DNA of 64,000 nt from an uncultured Rhizobiaceae group bacterium (GTDB lineage: Bacteria > Pseudomonadota > Alphaproteobacteria > Rhizobiales > Rhizobiaceae): positions 297,063 through 361,062 of the forward strand of contig CALGMR010000004.1 of NCBI GenBank assembly GCA_937958815.1, given 5' to 3'. The notes below the pieces were generated by a model that saw nothing but the letters and a program-made list of their open reading frames with translations, did not search any database and had not been told where the DNA came from. This document shows, in pieces, positions 55,289 to 63,714 of this stretch. A program made the translations under genes and the position numbers. Each line of letters begins with the position of its first letter. The stretch's first letter is position 1.

Positions 55289-55762
55289 CTAGCGGTTTAT
55301 TGTACCGAGTAAGCCACCGAACTTGCGATCCAACAAGGCAACGATTTGAAGTTCACTGCCCAAATCTGTCTTGCCTTGTGCTTTTGAAATCATCATGACG
55401 AAAGTTGTCGACACCATCATCTCAACAAAAGCCAAAATTGGCATCAGAATAATACCTGCGGACAAAACAACAATCAGACGTTCAATCACGCCCGCATCCT
55501 GACCACCAACGGGCAGAAGCAAAACTGTTATCCAAGCAATATTTGCAAGAAGTACCGCACCAGCCCAAGGCAACAATTTACTGTCCTGAAGACTGCCCTC
55601 ACGGGTCGCCAAAAGCGTCAAAGCGATGGACAAGACACAGCAGCTGATTATAGCAAATGCCAAGCCAGGCGCTGCAAATACCAGCCCGCCCAAAGACAAA
55701 CCAAAAGCTCCAAGCCATGCTAATGGCTCGAGAATTTTTGAAGTTGAAGATCTTTTAGACAT
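55289..55762 (-). CDS. Small integral membrane protein of unknown function
   Basis: About 157 residues with four hydrophobic helices: LAWLGAFGLSLGGLVFAAPGLAFAIISCCVLSIALTLLA, WAGAVLLANIAWITVLLLP, and LIVVLSAGIILMPILAFVEMMV. The start at 55762 (MSKRSSTSKILEPL) is preferred, as the longer reading from 55876 adds a Cys-rich unstructured part and lacks an RBS. A short soluble C-terminus (SELQIVALLDRKFGGLLG) follows the last helix. I do not recognise a family. Confidence 0.7.
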   Translation of the reverse strand: MSKRSSTSKILEPLAWLGAFGLSLGGLVFAAPGLAFAIISCCVLSIALTLLATREGSLQDSKLLPWAGAVLLANIAWITVLLLPVGGQDAGVIERLIVVLSAGIILMPILAFVEMMVSTTFVMMISKAQGKTDLGSELQIVALLDRKFGGLLGTINR

Positions 55763-55941
55763 AGCTCGGTTCCCTTGAATACAAGAAAGCATTTTTGCAG
55801 TGCGGGGTTTTCTTAAGATTAACGCGCAGGAACAGTTAAATTGTCGGTTAACAATCAGTGAATTGAATGAATCCAATAAAGAACGAGCAAAAAAAATGCG
55901 CCCTCAACGGACGCATTCTCAATTCAAAATCGCTCAATCTA

Positions 55942-56547
55942 TCAGAACTGATAAGACAGTCTGGCGGTCGCAACATCATGATCCACATCAATTGGATCAT
56001 CTGCAAAGTCTTCAAATCTATGATGCTGGTATTGAATACCAAACAACACATTGTCTGTGATTTTTACGTCCACACCAAGGCCCGCGACGAAACCAGTGTC
56101 TTCCAGATCATCAAAATTTGTCTTCGCATAAGTTAAGCCTGCGGTCACGTAGGGTTGGATTTTATCAAACGCCATACCGATCCGGCCGCGAAGCGTGAAA
56201 ACGGATTCCACTTCCAAGGCAGGGAAAAACGGCGGCAAGGTTTTGAAAGACGCGTCCAATTGAGCATAGTCCGCTTCGATACCTACGACGATATTATTGT
56301 CCATTTGGAACATATAACCGGCATGAATTGAACCTGCCAATCCGCTTCCCTTGGATTCAAACCCCGGGAATCGGTCATCGGTATCGCTGAATGCACCGTA
56401 ATAGACGCCAGCACCTATATACGCTCCAGTCCAATTGGCCTCCGAAGCAACGGGAGCATCAATGCTTCCTCTTAAGAGATCGGCGCCATGACCAGAAACC
56501 GTGGTTGCAAGAAATAATGCAACTGAAATTGATGTAATTTTCTTCAT
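55942..56547 (-). CDS. Outer-membrane beta-barrel protein (Omp25/Omp31-like)
   Basis: A 201-residue outer-membrane protein. Signal peptide MKKITSISVALFLATTVSGHGA; then alternating strands such as WTGAYIGAGVYYGAF, GYMFQMDNNIVVGIEADYAQLD, VESVFTLRGRIGMAFDKIQPYVTAGLTYA, and a C-terminal LFGIQYQHHRFEDF to ARLSYQF, ending in Phe as barrels do. The WTGAYIG pattern is typical of the alphaproteobacterial Omp25/31 family. Its 8-strand barrel may have a structural or adhesive role. Confidence 0.88.
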   Translation of the reverse strand: MKKITSISVALFLATTVSGHGADLLRGSIDAPVASEANWTGAYIGAGVYYGAFSDTDDRFPGFESKGSGLAGSIHAGYMFQMDNNIVVGIEADYAQLDASFKTLPPFFPALEVESVFTLRGRIGMAFDKIQPYVTAGLTYAKTNFDDLEDTGFVAGLGVDVKITDNVLFGIQYQHHRFEDFADDPIDVDHDVATARLSYQF

Positions 56548-56636
56548 GACATACCTAACTCTGAACTGATGTCAGTTAACCACACTATGGTTTTCAAAAT
56601 ATTAAAGTGTGAAATAAAAATTCAAATTGTCGTCTG

Positions 56637-59039
56637 TTACGAGGCTTTTTCCAATTTCACGGATTTCTTTTTGAACAAGCCCAATTTCACCTGCTCCATG
56701 AAATATGCGGGCAATTTTTCTTCGCTCAACGGACGAGAGAAATAGTACCCTTGAAGAAGGTCGCAGCCGACTTGATCAAGAAACTTGGCTTGCTCCAAAT
56801 CCTCAACGCCTTCTGCCGTGACTTTCAAATTCAACTCATTCGCCAAAGACGAGATCATTTTCACGATGCTTTGTCCGGATTCGTTTTCAGCCACCTGATC
56901 TACAAAAGATTTGTCGATCTTGAGTTTATCAAACGGAACAGACATCAAATAAGAAAGGCTCGAATAACCCGTGCCAAAATCGTCCATTGCAACGCTGACA
57001 CCAATGGCTTTCAAACCATTTATCTTCGCAATAACGTCGTCGGAATTGTGAATGAGAAGGCTTTCGGTGATCTCCAATTCTAGACGAGACGGAGCCAATC
57101 CAGTTTTCTCTAGAACCTCTGCAACTTCTTCTTCAATATCACTGCGCATGAAGTGATGGGCGGACAAATTCACAGCGACAAACATGTGTTCGGGCCAGTC
57201 CATCGCTGTCGTACAGGCTTTTTCGAGTGTCCACTTCCCGATCTCAGAAATCAATTGAGACTGTTCTGCCAATTCCACAAATTCGATTGGAGACAACAGG
57301 CCGCGTATAGGATGCTGCCAACGAATGAGGCTTTCCATGCCCATAGGCTTATGAGAATTGGCATCAACCAAAGGTTGGAAGTGCAAGACAAGCTCGTCAT
57401 TTGAAACAGCGTCACGAAGCTCCGATTCCAACATACGGCGTTCACGCAATTCAGAATCCATGTGATTCTCAAAAAATCTGAAGACCCCGCGCCCATCGGC
57501 TTTTGCGCGATACAGCGCTAGATCAGCGTTACGCAACAGTTGATCAGGACGAATGCCATTCAATGGAGCCATGGCGATGCCAATGCTCAAACCGACTTTG
57601 AATTCCTCATCGTCAAAGACATAAGGCTTGCTCACTTCACCAATCATCCTGGCTGCCAATCGAGCAGCAGACCCCGCATCACCCTGGCTGTCCATCAAGA
57701 CTGCAAATTCATCTCCACTCAAACGAGCAAGGCAGTCACCTTCACGAACCTCGTCATGAATGCGTTCACTTGCCTCAGCCAACAAACGGTCGCCGAAAAG
57801 ATGTCCTTTTGTGTCGTTGACCAGTTTGAAATCATCTAAATCAAGGTGCAAAACAGTAAAGGGACGGCCGTATCGTTCTAGATTTGCCACCGCTTGGGCC
57901 AAACGATCTGAAAAAGCTGTGCGGTTCATCAACCCTGTCAAAGTATCACTTTGCGCAAGAGTTTTAATTCGATCTTCTGCCAGTTTTTCTGACGTCAAAT
58001 CATGGATCGTCCCAACATATCCCGTTAACTCGCCCTCTTCGTCAAACTTTGGATGACCATTCACGCGAAGCCACATTTGCATTGCATTTGGGCGAACGCA
58101 GATTTCAATATCTTTAAACGTTTCAGACGACCGCATATCATCCATCAGTTTTTCCAACTGAGTGCCTTTGATGTGCACAATTTCTTCAAAGAGGGTCTCG
58201 AACGTAAAGTCGTTGGCATGGCTGAGTTCTGGAATGAGTTCACGTGGAAATCTGTCCAACGAACCATTGCTTCCTGTTTCCCACACCCAATTGGTCGCCT
58301 CCGCCTGCAGTTCGTCCAACAACATGTTTGCAAGTGCGCTATTTTCCCGAGCCTTAATTGTGAAACTAAGTTGCAAAACAAACCGACGGGAATAGAAAAT
58401 TCCCACTATAATGGTTCCAAAACCAATCAAGAGCATTGAAAGCAAACTGTGCGAATTAAGTTCGGAGACATTGTTGAAAACGACGTTGTACAAACTGCCG
58501 ACAACCAAGGGAGCAGTCAGCAAGAACGACATTGACGGGACAACACCGAACCAGAATGTCCCTGTAATCAAGCTCGCGACAACCAAGACGGTTGCCGCAA
58601 CAACACTTTGCTCTGGCAGCAATAGAGAAATGTGAGCCGCATAAATTCCCCATAACAAGCCCATGACGGCAACAACAATATGGCCGATGCGAATTCTGCT
58701 AGCGAGTTGCTTATCGTTGAGATGAGTTGATGACACTCCATCAATTGGTTTTAACCGACGAAGGCGATCAACCTTGAATTTCCCATAAACAAAGTACCCC
58801 ATCAACGATGTGAGGATTGCAGCAAATGTTGCAACAATTCCAAACTCACCACCGAAATAGGAAAAATAGACCGGGAGCCAAATTGAAGCCATCAAGCCAG
58901 AAGCCATGGCTGGTGCCATGTTCGCTATGGCACGCAGTTGCAACCGCCATACGCGTCTTCTCTCAGCAAGACGCATATCTGCAATACCGGTCAGCTTGTC
59001 AAAAAACTTCAATGCTACCCCCAACGGCCGCTCACGCAA
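56637..59039 (-). CDS. Membrane PAS-GGDEF-EAL c-di-GMP signalling protein
   Basis: An 800-residue protein. About six N-terminal helices (35-225) precede a PAS-like domain (about 240-350), a GGDEF domain with active-site SGDEF (441-445) and I-site REGD (432-435), and an EAL domain with ESL (569-571), MDDFGTGYSSL and TAEGVED. GGDEF makes c-di-GMP and EAL degrades it; both sites are largely intact, so either activity is possible and PAS/membrane input would decide. SGDEF departs from GGDEF in the first Gly, but such variants can be active. It is divergent from the oxoamine synthase. Confidence 0.92.
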   Translation of the reverse strand: MRERPLGVALKFFDKLTGIADMRLAERRRVWRLQLRAIANMAPAMASGLMASIWLPVYFSYFGGEFGIVATFAAILTSLMGYFVYGKFKVDRLRRLKPIDGVSSTHLNDKQLASRIRIGHIVVAVMGLLWGIYAAHISLLLPEQSVVAATVLVVASLITGTFWFGVVPSMSFLLTAPLVVGSLYNVVFNNVSELNSHSLLSMLLIGFGTIIVGIFYSRRFVLQLSFTIKARENSALANMLLDELQAEATNWVWETGSNGSLDRFPRELIPELSHANDFTFETLFEEIVHIKGTQLEKLMDDMRSSETFKDIEICVRPNAMQMWLRVNGHPKFDEEGELTGYVGTIHDLTSEKLAEDRIKTLAQSDTLTGLMNRTAFSDRLAQAVANLERYGRPFTVLHLDLDDFKLVNDTKGHLFGDRLLAEASERIHDEVREGDCLARLSGDEFAVLMDSQGDAGSAARLAARMIGEVSKPYVFDDEEFKVGLSIGIAMAPLNGIRPDQLLRNADLALYRAKADGRGVFRFFENHMDSELRERRMLESELRDAVSNDELVLHFQPLVDANSHKPMGMESLIRWQHPIRGLLSPIEFVELAEQSQLISEIGKWTLEKACTTAMDWPEHMFVAVNLSAHHFMRSDIEEEVAEVLEKTGLAPSRLELEITESLLIHNSDDVIAKINGLKAIGVSVAMDDFGTGYSSLSYLMSVPFDKLKIDKSFVDQVAENESGQSIVKMISSLANELNLKVTAEGVEDLEQAKFLDQVGCDLLQGYYFSRPLSEEKLPAYFMEQVKLGLFKKKSVKLEKAS

Positions 59040-59245
59040 AACAAACGCGTCTGTTCACTTTTCGTAAAGCAAAGAAATTAACGCATGGTTGCGCGAGGTC
59101 AGAATTTACGTTTCAAATCCATCAAAGTTTTGGCAACGATTTCGTAACCATCAATTCTAGTAAACATGTGTTAACCATGTGAATTAAGCACCCTTTCGTA
59201 ATGTTTGGTCAAATTTAATCCAACCGAACGAAGGGGAACTGTTCC
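59040..59245. other. Divergent promoter region upstream of the oxoamine synthase
   Basis: 206 bases between the GGDEF-EAL gene and the oxoamine synthase gene. It holds a CtrA-like half-site (59171-59187). AT-rich, with no ORF and no clear terminator. Confidence 0.5.
59171..59187 (+). promoter_or_regulatory. CtrA-like half-site TTAACCAT with a nearby TTAA
   Basis: TTAACCAT (59171-59178) is the favoured half-site of CtrA; a second TTAA follows at 59184-59187, but the gap is nine bases instead of seven. It lies about 60 bases before the oxoamine synthase start. CtrA control of that gene is possible, not shown. Confidence 0.35.
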
Positions 59246-60616
59246 ATGACGAAGATCAACAAGATTCCAGATGAGGCACTTACGGGCAGCCTGCGCGAAT
59301 ACAAATTGCCAGAAGGCCAACATCTGATCGAACGTGTTAAAGACTTTTACGGGTGGCAGAACCTGCGCCGTGAACACAATTTGTGGCCATATGCCAAATC
59401 AACATCTTCTGCTCCTCGCACTCACACCACTGCGTTGACAGATGCGGGTCAAAAACTTGCTGGCGTGAACTTTGCTTCTCAGGATTACTTAAGCCTGGCG
59501 TCACACCCAGCAATTAAGGAAGCCGCAACAAAAGCGATCGTTGACTATGGCGTGCACAGTGCTGGCTCTGCGGCTCTGCTTGGAAACACCAAAGGGTCTT
59601 TGAGCCTGGAAGCCGAAATTTCTGACTTCCTAGATGGACGCGCAACAGTTCTTTATCCAACAGGTTGGTCCGCTGGTTTCGCAGCTGTTCAGGGTATTGT
59701 TCGTCCAGACGACCATGTTGTTATGGATGTTCTTGCACACTCGTGTCTTCAAGAAGGTGCACGCGCAGCCACGCAAAACATTCACTTCCATGGTCACTTG
59801 AACCTGCGGGCCGTTGAACGTCGCCTGCAACGCATTCGTGCCAATGATGCTCAAAATGGCATTTTGGTCATCACCGAAAGCTTGTTCTCCATGCATTCAG
59901 ATACGCCAGACATTGGCGGTCTTCGTGCTCTGTGTGATCAATATGATGCACAGCTTTTGGTAGATTGCGCCCATGACTTCGGTTCAATCGGTGATGCGGG
60001 TCTTGGTCACCTTGGCTTGCAGAACATGGTTGATGCTGCAGACGTTGTTATTGGATCGTTCTCAAAAACATTCGCATCAAACGGTGGATTCATTAGCGTG
60101 AAAACACACGAAACTGCTGAATATCTAAAATACTACAGCGCGACACAAACATTCTCCAATGCGCTGTCTCCTATTCAAGCAGCTGTTGTGCACGAAGCAT
60201 TCCGGATTGTTCGCTCAGACGAAGGGAAAAAGCGTCGTTTGGCCCTTATGGAAAACGTATTGTACATGCGTCATGAGATGGACAATGCGGGCCTGGAAAC
60301 TCTTGGAGATCCATCTGCGATCATTCCGGTTCGTGTTGGAGCTGAAGGGCTGGCACGTATTGCATCGCGCAATTTGAGTGATCTGGGTGCGATTGCAAAC
60401 CTTGTTGAATACCCTGCTGTTCCACAAGGTGGTGCACGTTTCCGCGTTCAAGTGATGTCAGATCATTCCAAAGAAGACATCGACAACTTGATTGTCCTCA
60501 TGTTGGAAGCGATGAAATCTGCCGAGCTAGAGTATCGTACTTATCGTGAAGATGAGACATCTAGCATTCACCGTCCAACGATTGCTCAAGTCGCCGACAC
60601 AACTCGCGCGGCTTAA
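59246..60616 (+). CDS. Alpha-oxoamine synthase (PLP-dependent acyl-CoA:amino acid condensing enzyme)
   Basis: A 456-residue fold-type I PLP enzyme of the AOS family (ALAS, KBL, BioF, SPT, CqsA). Cofactor residues are Lys274 in GSFSKTFASNGG, Asp240 and His243 in VDCAHDFGSIG. AOS enzymes condense an acyl-CoA with an amino acid with loss of CO2. About 60 N-terminal residues (YKLPEGQHLIERVKDFYGWQNL) precede the core, longer than HemA or BioF. It is followed after 41 bases by a response regulator, and faces a hybrid kinase block, similar to CqsA/LqsA loci that make alpha-hydroxyketone signals, though the substrate is not determined. Serine palmitoyltransferase is an alternative. Confidence 0.85.
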   Translation: MTKINKIPDEALTGSLREYKLPEGQHLIERVKDFYGWQNLRREHNLWPYAKSTSSAPRTHTTALTDAGQKLAGVNFASQDYLSLASHPAIKEAATKAIVDYGVHSAGSAALLGNTKGSLSLEAEISDFLDGRATVLYPTGWSAGFAAVQGIVRPDDHVVMDVLAHSCLQEGARAATQNIHFHGHLNLRAVERRLQRIRANDAQNGILVITESLFSMHSDTPDIGGLRALCDQYDAQLLVDCAHDFGSIGDAGLGHLGLQNMVDAADVVIGSFSKTFASNGGFISVKTHETAEYLKYYSATQTFSNALSPIQAAVVHEAFRIVRSDEGKKRRLALMENVLYMRHEMDNAGLETLGDPSAIIPVRVGAEGLARIASRNLSDLGAIANLVEYPAVPQGGARFRVQVMSDHSKEDIDNLIVLMLEAMKSAELEYRTYREDETSSIHRPTIAQVADTTRAA

Positions 60617-60657
60617 GGAAACGGAACAAAGTTTTAAATTTGTAACGGATCGGAAAA

Positions 60658-61056
60658 ATGACCAAACAAAACCGAATTCTCGCTGTAGATGACGATGTAT
60701 CCTCCGCGGAACTCATCGTGCGCGTTGCAGAACGTTGCGGCTATGAAGGCTTTGCAACATCTGACTCTCGCGGTGTGACCAATCTGGCAAACGCTTTGCA
60801 ACCAGATGTGATTGCCGTCGACGTCAACATGCCCAATATCGATGCCAGAGGCTTATTGGAACTATTGGCAGAAGCTGGATATGAAGGCCACATTATCATC
60901 GCAAGTGGATCAGATCCACAGGTCTTGAAAGACACCCAGTCTTTTGGCGTTGATAAAGGGTTGTCCATTCCACACGTGATGCAAAAGCCATTGGATTTTG
61001 CTCAACTCAGACAAAATCTGCTTGGCGATACAATGAACAAGCCAAAGGCTGCTTAA
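60658..61056 (+). CDS. Single-domain response regulator
   Basis: A 132-residue receiver domain: ILAVDDDVSSAELI at the N-terminus, phosphoacceptor Asp55 in IAVDVNMPN, Ser in IIASGSD and Lys in MQKPLD. No output domain, only a short basic tail (NKPKAA). It is 41 bases downstream of the oxoamine synthase and ends before a strong terminator, so the two share a transcript. Its partner kinase could be the hybrid kinase on the other strand; that is inference. Confidence 0.9.
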   Translation: MTKQNRILAVDDDVSSAELIVRVAERCGYEGFATSDSRGVTNLANALQPDVIAVDVNMPNIDARGLLELLAEAGYEGHIIIASGSDPQVLKDTQSFGVDKGLSIPHVMQKPLDFAQLRQNLLGDTMNKPKAA

Positions 61057-61118
61057 AGGGTTCATTAAATTGCGCGGTGCCCTGAAATGGCGCCGTGTGA
61101 TTTTGCTGATCCAAAATA

Positions 61119-61162
61119 AAAAAAGGCCCTGATCTAGTCTCGACTAGATCAGGGCCTTTTTG
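61119..61162. terminator. Bidirectional rho-independent terminator
   Basis: An 18-base perfect stem, AAAAGGCCCTGATCTAGT (61121-61138) with its complement (61143-61160), and a CTCG tetraloop. Flanked by A runs on one side and T runs on the other, so it can stop transcripts in both directions. It lies between the oxoamine synthase/RR operon (plus) and the RR/hybrid-kinase genes (minus). Confidence 0.92.
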
Positions 61163-61237
61163 TTTTAAATTTCAAACGCAAACAGAATTTGGATCGTCGC
61201 GATAAACAAAAAATCTGCTTCTGTTCAACACGTCCAA

Positions 61238-61606
61238 TTAGACGTTCACGATGCAGCTTTCCATTTTTTCAATGAGGCGTGCAAGGTCCACCGGCTTTGT
61301 ATCAAAGTCGATACAACCAGCTTCAAAAGCCTTTTTCCGATCAGTCTCAAATGCACTTGCCGTCAGCGCTATAACTGGAATGTTCACTGTTTCTGGATTG
61401 GCTTTAATTCTGCGCGTTGCCTCACAGCCATCCATTTCACCAAGACCTATATCCATCAAAATAAGATCTGGTTTCAGGTCTTGAGCTGCTTGAATGCCGC
61501 TTGGTCCGTCAACAGCAAAGCGCACAGTATAACCGCGTCGTTCAAGTCTGCGACCCAACACATCACGATTCACAGCATTGTCTTCCACAACCAAAACCAA
61601 AGTCAT
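61238..61606 (-). CDS. Single-domain response regulator (CheY/DivK-like)
   Basis: A 122-residue receiver domain with VLVVEDNAVNRDVLGRRLE, phosphoacceptor Asp52 (LILMDIGLGEMDG), IALTASAF with the Thr, and TKPVD with the Lys. VEDNAVNRDVL and DGCEAT resemble DivK or hybrid-kinase receiver domains. It lies 105 bases downstream of the hybrid kinase gene on the same strand, so it is a likely phosphorelay partner. It has no DNA-binding domain. Confidence 0.92.
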   Translation of the reverse strand: MTLVLVVEDNAVNRDVLGRRLERRGYTVRFAVDGPSGIQAAQDLKPDLILMDIGLGEMDGCEATRRIKANPETVNIPVIALTASAFETDRKKAFEAGCIDFDTKPVDLARLIEKMESCIVNV

Positions 61607-61711
61607 TTTCTAAGCCCAATCTTTAGTCAATTTCTGTCTTCGTTTGATTCAGGTCAAATTTATAACATCGCAATCGCCAAGAAAACCTTGCCTGATATGA
61701 TGTTAGATTTT

Positions 61712-63649
61712 CTAACCTGCCACTTTGCCATTTAAAGAAGCGTGATAGTCAGCAACTTTTTTCATGGCATTTTTTAACTTCTCACTATCCAATGGTTTCT
61801 CGATGAAACCATTGGCGTTGTGCAATCGAGCTTTCTCGCGATGTTCGAGATTGCTGATCATAACAACAGGGATATCTTTTGTCTGAACCTCTGCTTTCAG
61901 AGTTTCAATAACATCCCAACCATCTAAACCTGGCATCAATACATCCAGGAGCACCGCATATGGCTTCACTTGACGGGCAAGTTGCACCACTGTTTCAGGA
62001 GCGGAACTCAGAACAGCCTTATAACCTTCACGTGCCAAAACACGTTCCGCCACCTCTAGGAAATTCGGATCATCGTCGATCACAATGATCGTCAAGTCTT
62101 TACCTGCTTCATCTTTCAGGTAATTGGCCGCCATCATTGTTTGTTTTGTTTCACGCAATTGCTCGACCATATCGCGTGTTGAAGCTGGCTCGGTATCTTC
62201 GACAGACAACTTGGCTTCAGCAGCGAGGCTAGAAACTTCGACACGAGGCTTCTCTTCCTCTTCAGCAATATCCTTGACGATTGCTGGCAAATTGATCGTG
62301 AAACAAGACCCCTCTCCCAATTTACTTTCAAGGCCTATATCACCACCCATCAACCGGCAGAGGTTTTGACTGAGCGATAGACCCAGACCAGTTCCGCCAA
62401 ATTTCGCGGTAATGGAGGAGTTTGCCTGCGAAAAATTGCGGAACAGATTGTTCAAATTCTCTTCAGAAATACCAACGCCCGTATCGCGCACCGCAATTGA
62501 AATCCACTCTTCTCCGCCCTTTGTGTGACGTTCTATTGAAAGCGTAATCTGACCGTTTTCCGTAAACTTGGCAGCGTTGGACAACAGATTCAAAACAGAC
62601 TGGCGCAGTTTTGTTGCGTCCATATGAACATCGCCGAGTGCTTCGTCTTTCAAGAGCACAAATGAGTTTGTGTTTTTAGCTGCAAGCGGACGAGCAGTAG
62701 ATTCCAGCTCTTGAATGAACTTATCCAGATCAAAAGTCTCGAGATAAAGTTCAGCCTTACCCGCTTCAATCTTGGAAATATCGAGGATGTCATTCACCAT
62801 GGACAGCAAGTGCTTTCCAGCGGATGATATCTTCTGCAGATCAGCAATTTCTTCACCGCGCCCGTCAAGCTCAGCGTCTTCGAGCAAAATTTCACTGTAT
62901 CCCAAAACCGCGTTCAGCGGCGTCCGCAGCTCGTGGCTCATGTTTGCAAGGAAGTCAGATTTCGCGCTGTTGGCTCGCTCAGCATCGTCCTTAGCGTCTG
63001 TAAGCTGAGTAAGCGTTTCTTGGTGGCGTACGATTTCTTTACGCAGTTCAGATTGTGAATCCACAACGCTGGAATAATAACTCGCCATCAAGAAAATGTA
63101 GGTTGCAGCACATAATGTTGAAATCATTGCCACATCCACCATTGAAGACAGTGGGATTGCCGACGCAATCGAGTAGCCCATTTTATGCGCCAGATAAAAC
63201 ATCCCGATGTTGAGCAACAACTGGGCAAAGATGATCACACGTGTTTTGACACCTGAGCCCAGATAGAAAAACGCAAGAAGTGGAACAACGAGAATCCACA
63301 TTAGGAATGGCGATGAAGCTCCGCCGTAGTGATGAGCCGCCCAAAGAATTGCAAAACTCAAGTTCTGAACAGATATGAGTGCCAGAACGAAGTATGATTT
63401 TTGGAAAATTTTCAACGCGATAGGAAACAACCAAAACGCAGTAATGGACGCTCCTAGTACCGCCACATGTGGCATCGGGTTCGGATCGTTCCAAAGCAAA
63501 AAAGCTGTGATCGGATGGCCCAAAAAAGGCCCAAACAAATGACTGATAAGGAACATACGCACATTTGTATGCTCACTTATGTTGTCTCGCATGTGGGAAG
63601 GCGTAAGCCAATAAATAAAATTGTTGAGTCTGTCAGCCAAGGTACTCAT
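61712..63649 (-). CDS. Membrane hybrid histidine kinase with a C-terminal receiver
   Basis: About 645 residues. Six or so membrane helices (about 30-190) with HHYGGASSPFLMWILVVPLL in the middle; then HisKA with phosphoacceptor His239 (FLANMSHELRTPLNAVLGYSEIL), HATPase_c (NLLSNAAKFTENG; DTGVGIS; GGTGLGLSLSQNLCRLMGG), and a receiver with VLLDVLMPGLDGWDV. Start at 63649 (MSTLADRLNNF) is preferred over 63697. The compact polytopic sensor without a periplasmic domain suggests sensing of a membrane-permeable or membrane-bound ligand. It is divergent from nothing close and next to a receiver protein. Confidence 0.9.
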   Translation of the reverse strand: MSTLADRLNNFIYWLTPSHMRDNISEHTNVRMFLISHLFGPFLGHPITAFLLWNDPNPMPHVAVLGASITAFWLFPIALKIFQKSYFVLALISVQNLSFAILWAAHHYGGASSPFLMWILVVPLLAFFYLGSGVKTRVIIFAQLLLNIGMFYLAHKMGYSIASAIPLSSMVDVAMISTLCAATYIFLMASYYSSVVDSQSELRKEIVRHQETLTQLTDAKDDAERANSAKSDFLANMSHELRTPLNAVLGYSEILLEDAELDGRGEEIADLQKISSAGKHLLSMVNDILDISKIEAGKAELYLETFDLDKFIQELESTARPLAAKNTNSFVLLKDEALGDVHMDATKLRQSVLNLLSNAAKFTENGQITLSIERHTKGGEEWISIAVRDTGVGISEENLNNLFRNFSQANSSITAKFGGTGLGLSLSQNLCRLMGGDIGLESKLGEGSCFTINLPAIVKDIAEEEEKPRVEVSSLAAEAKLSVEDTEPASTRDMVEQLRETKQTMMAANYLKDEAGKDLTIIVIDDDPNFLEVAERVLAREGYKAVLSSAPETVVQLARQVKPYAVLLDVLMPGLDGWDVIETLKAEVQTKDIPVVMISNLEHREKARLHNANGFIEKPLDSEKLKNAMKKVADYHASLNGKVAG

Positions 63650-63714
63650 TGCGCGCACACAGTAAAAAATAGAACAATGGCAACGAGCGGTAAACAAACT
63701 TCCTTAATATTCGA

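Noticed and set aside
59246..60616. 5-aminolevulinate synthase (HemA)
   Set aside because: The N-terminal 60 residues and the core differ from alphaproteobacterial HemA, and no haem gene is adjacent. The general oxoamine synthase call is safer.
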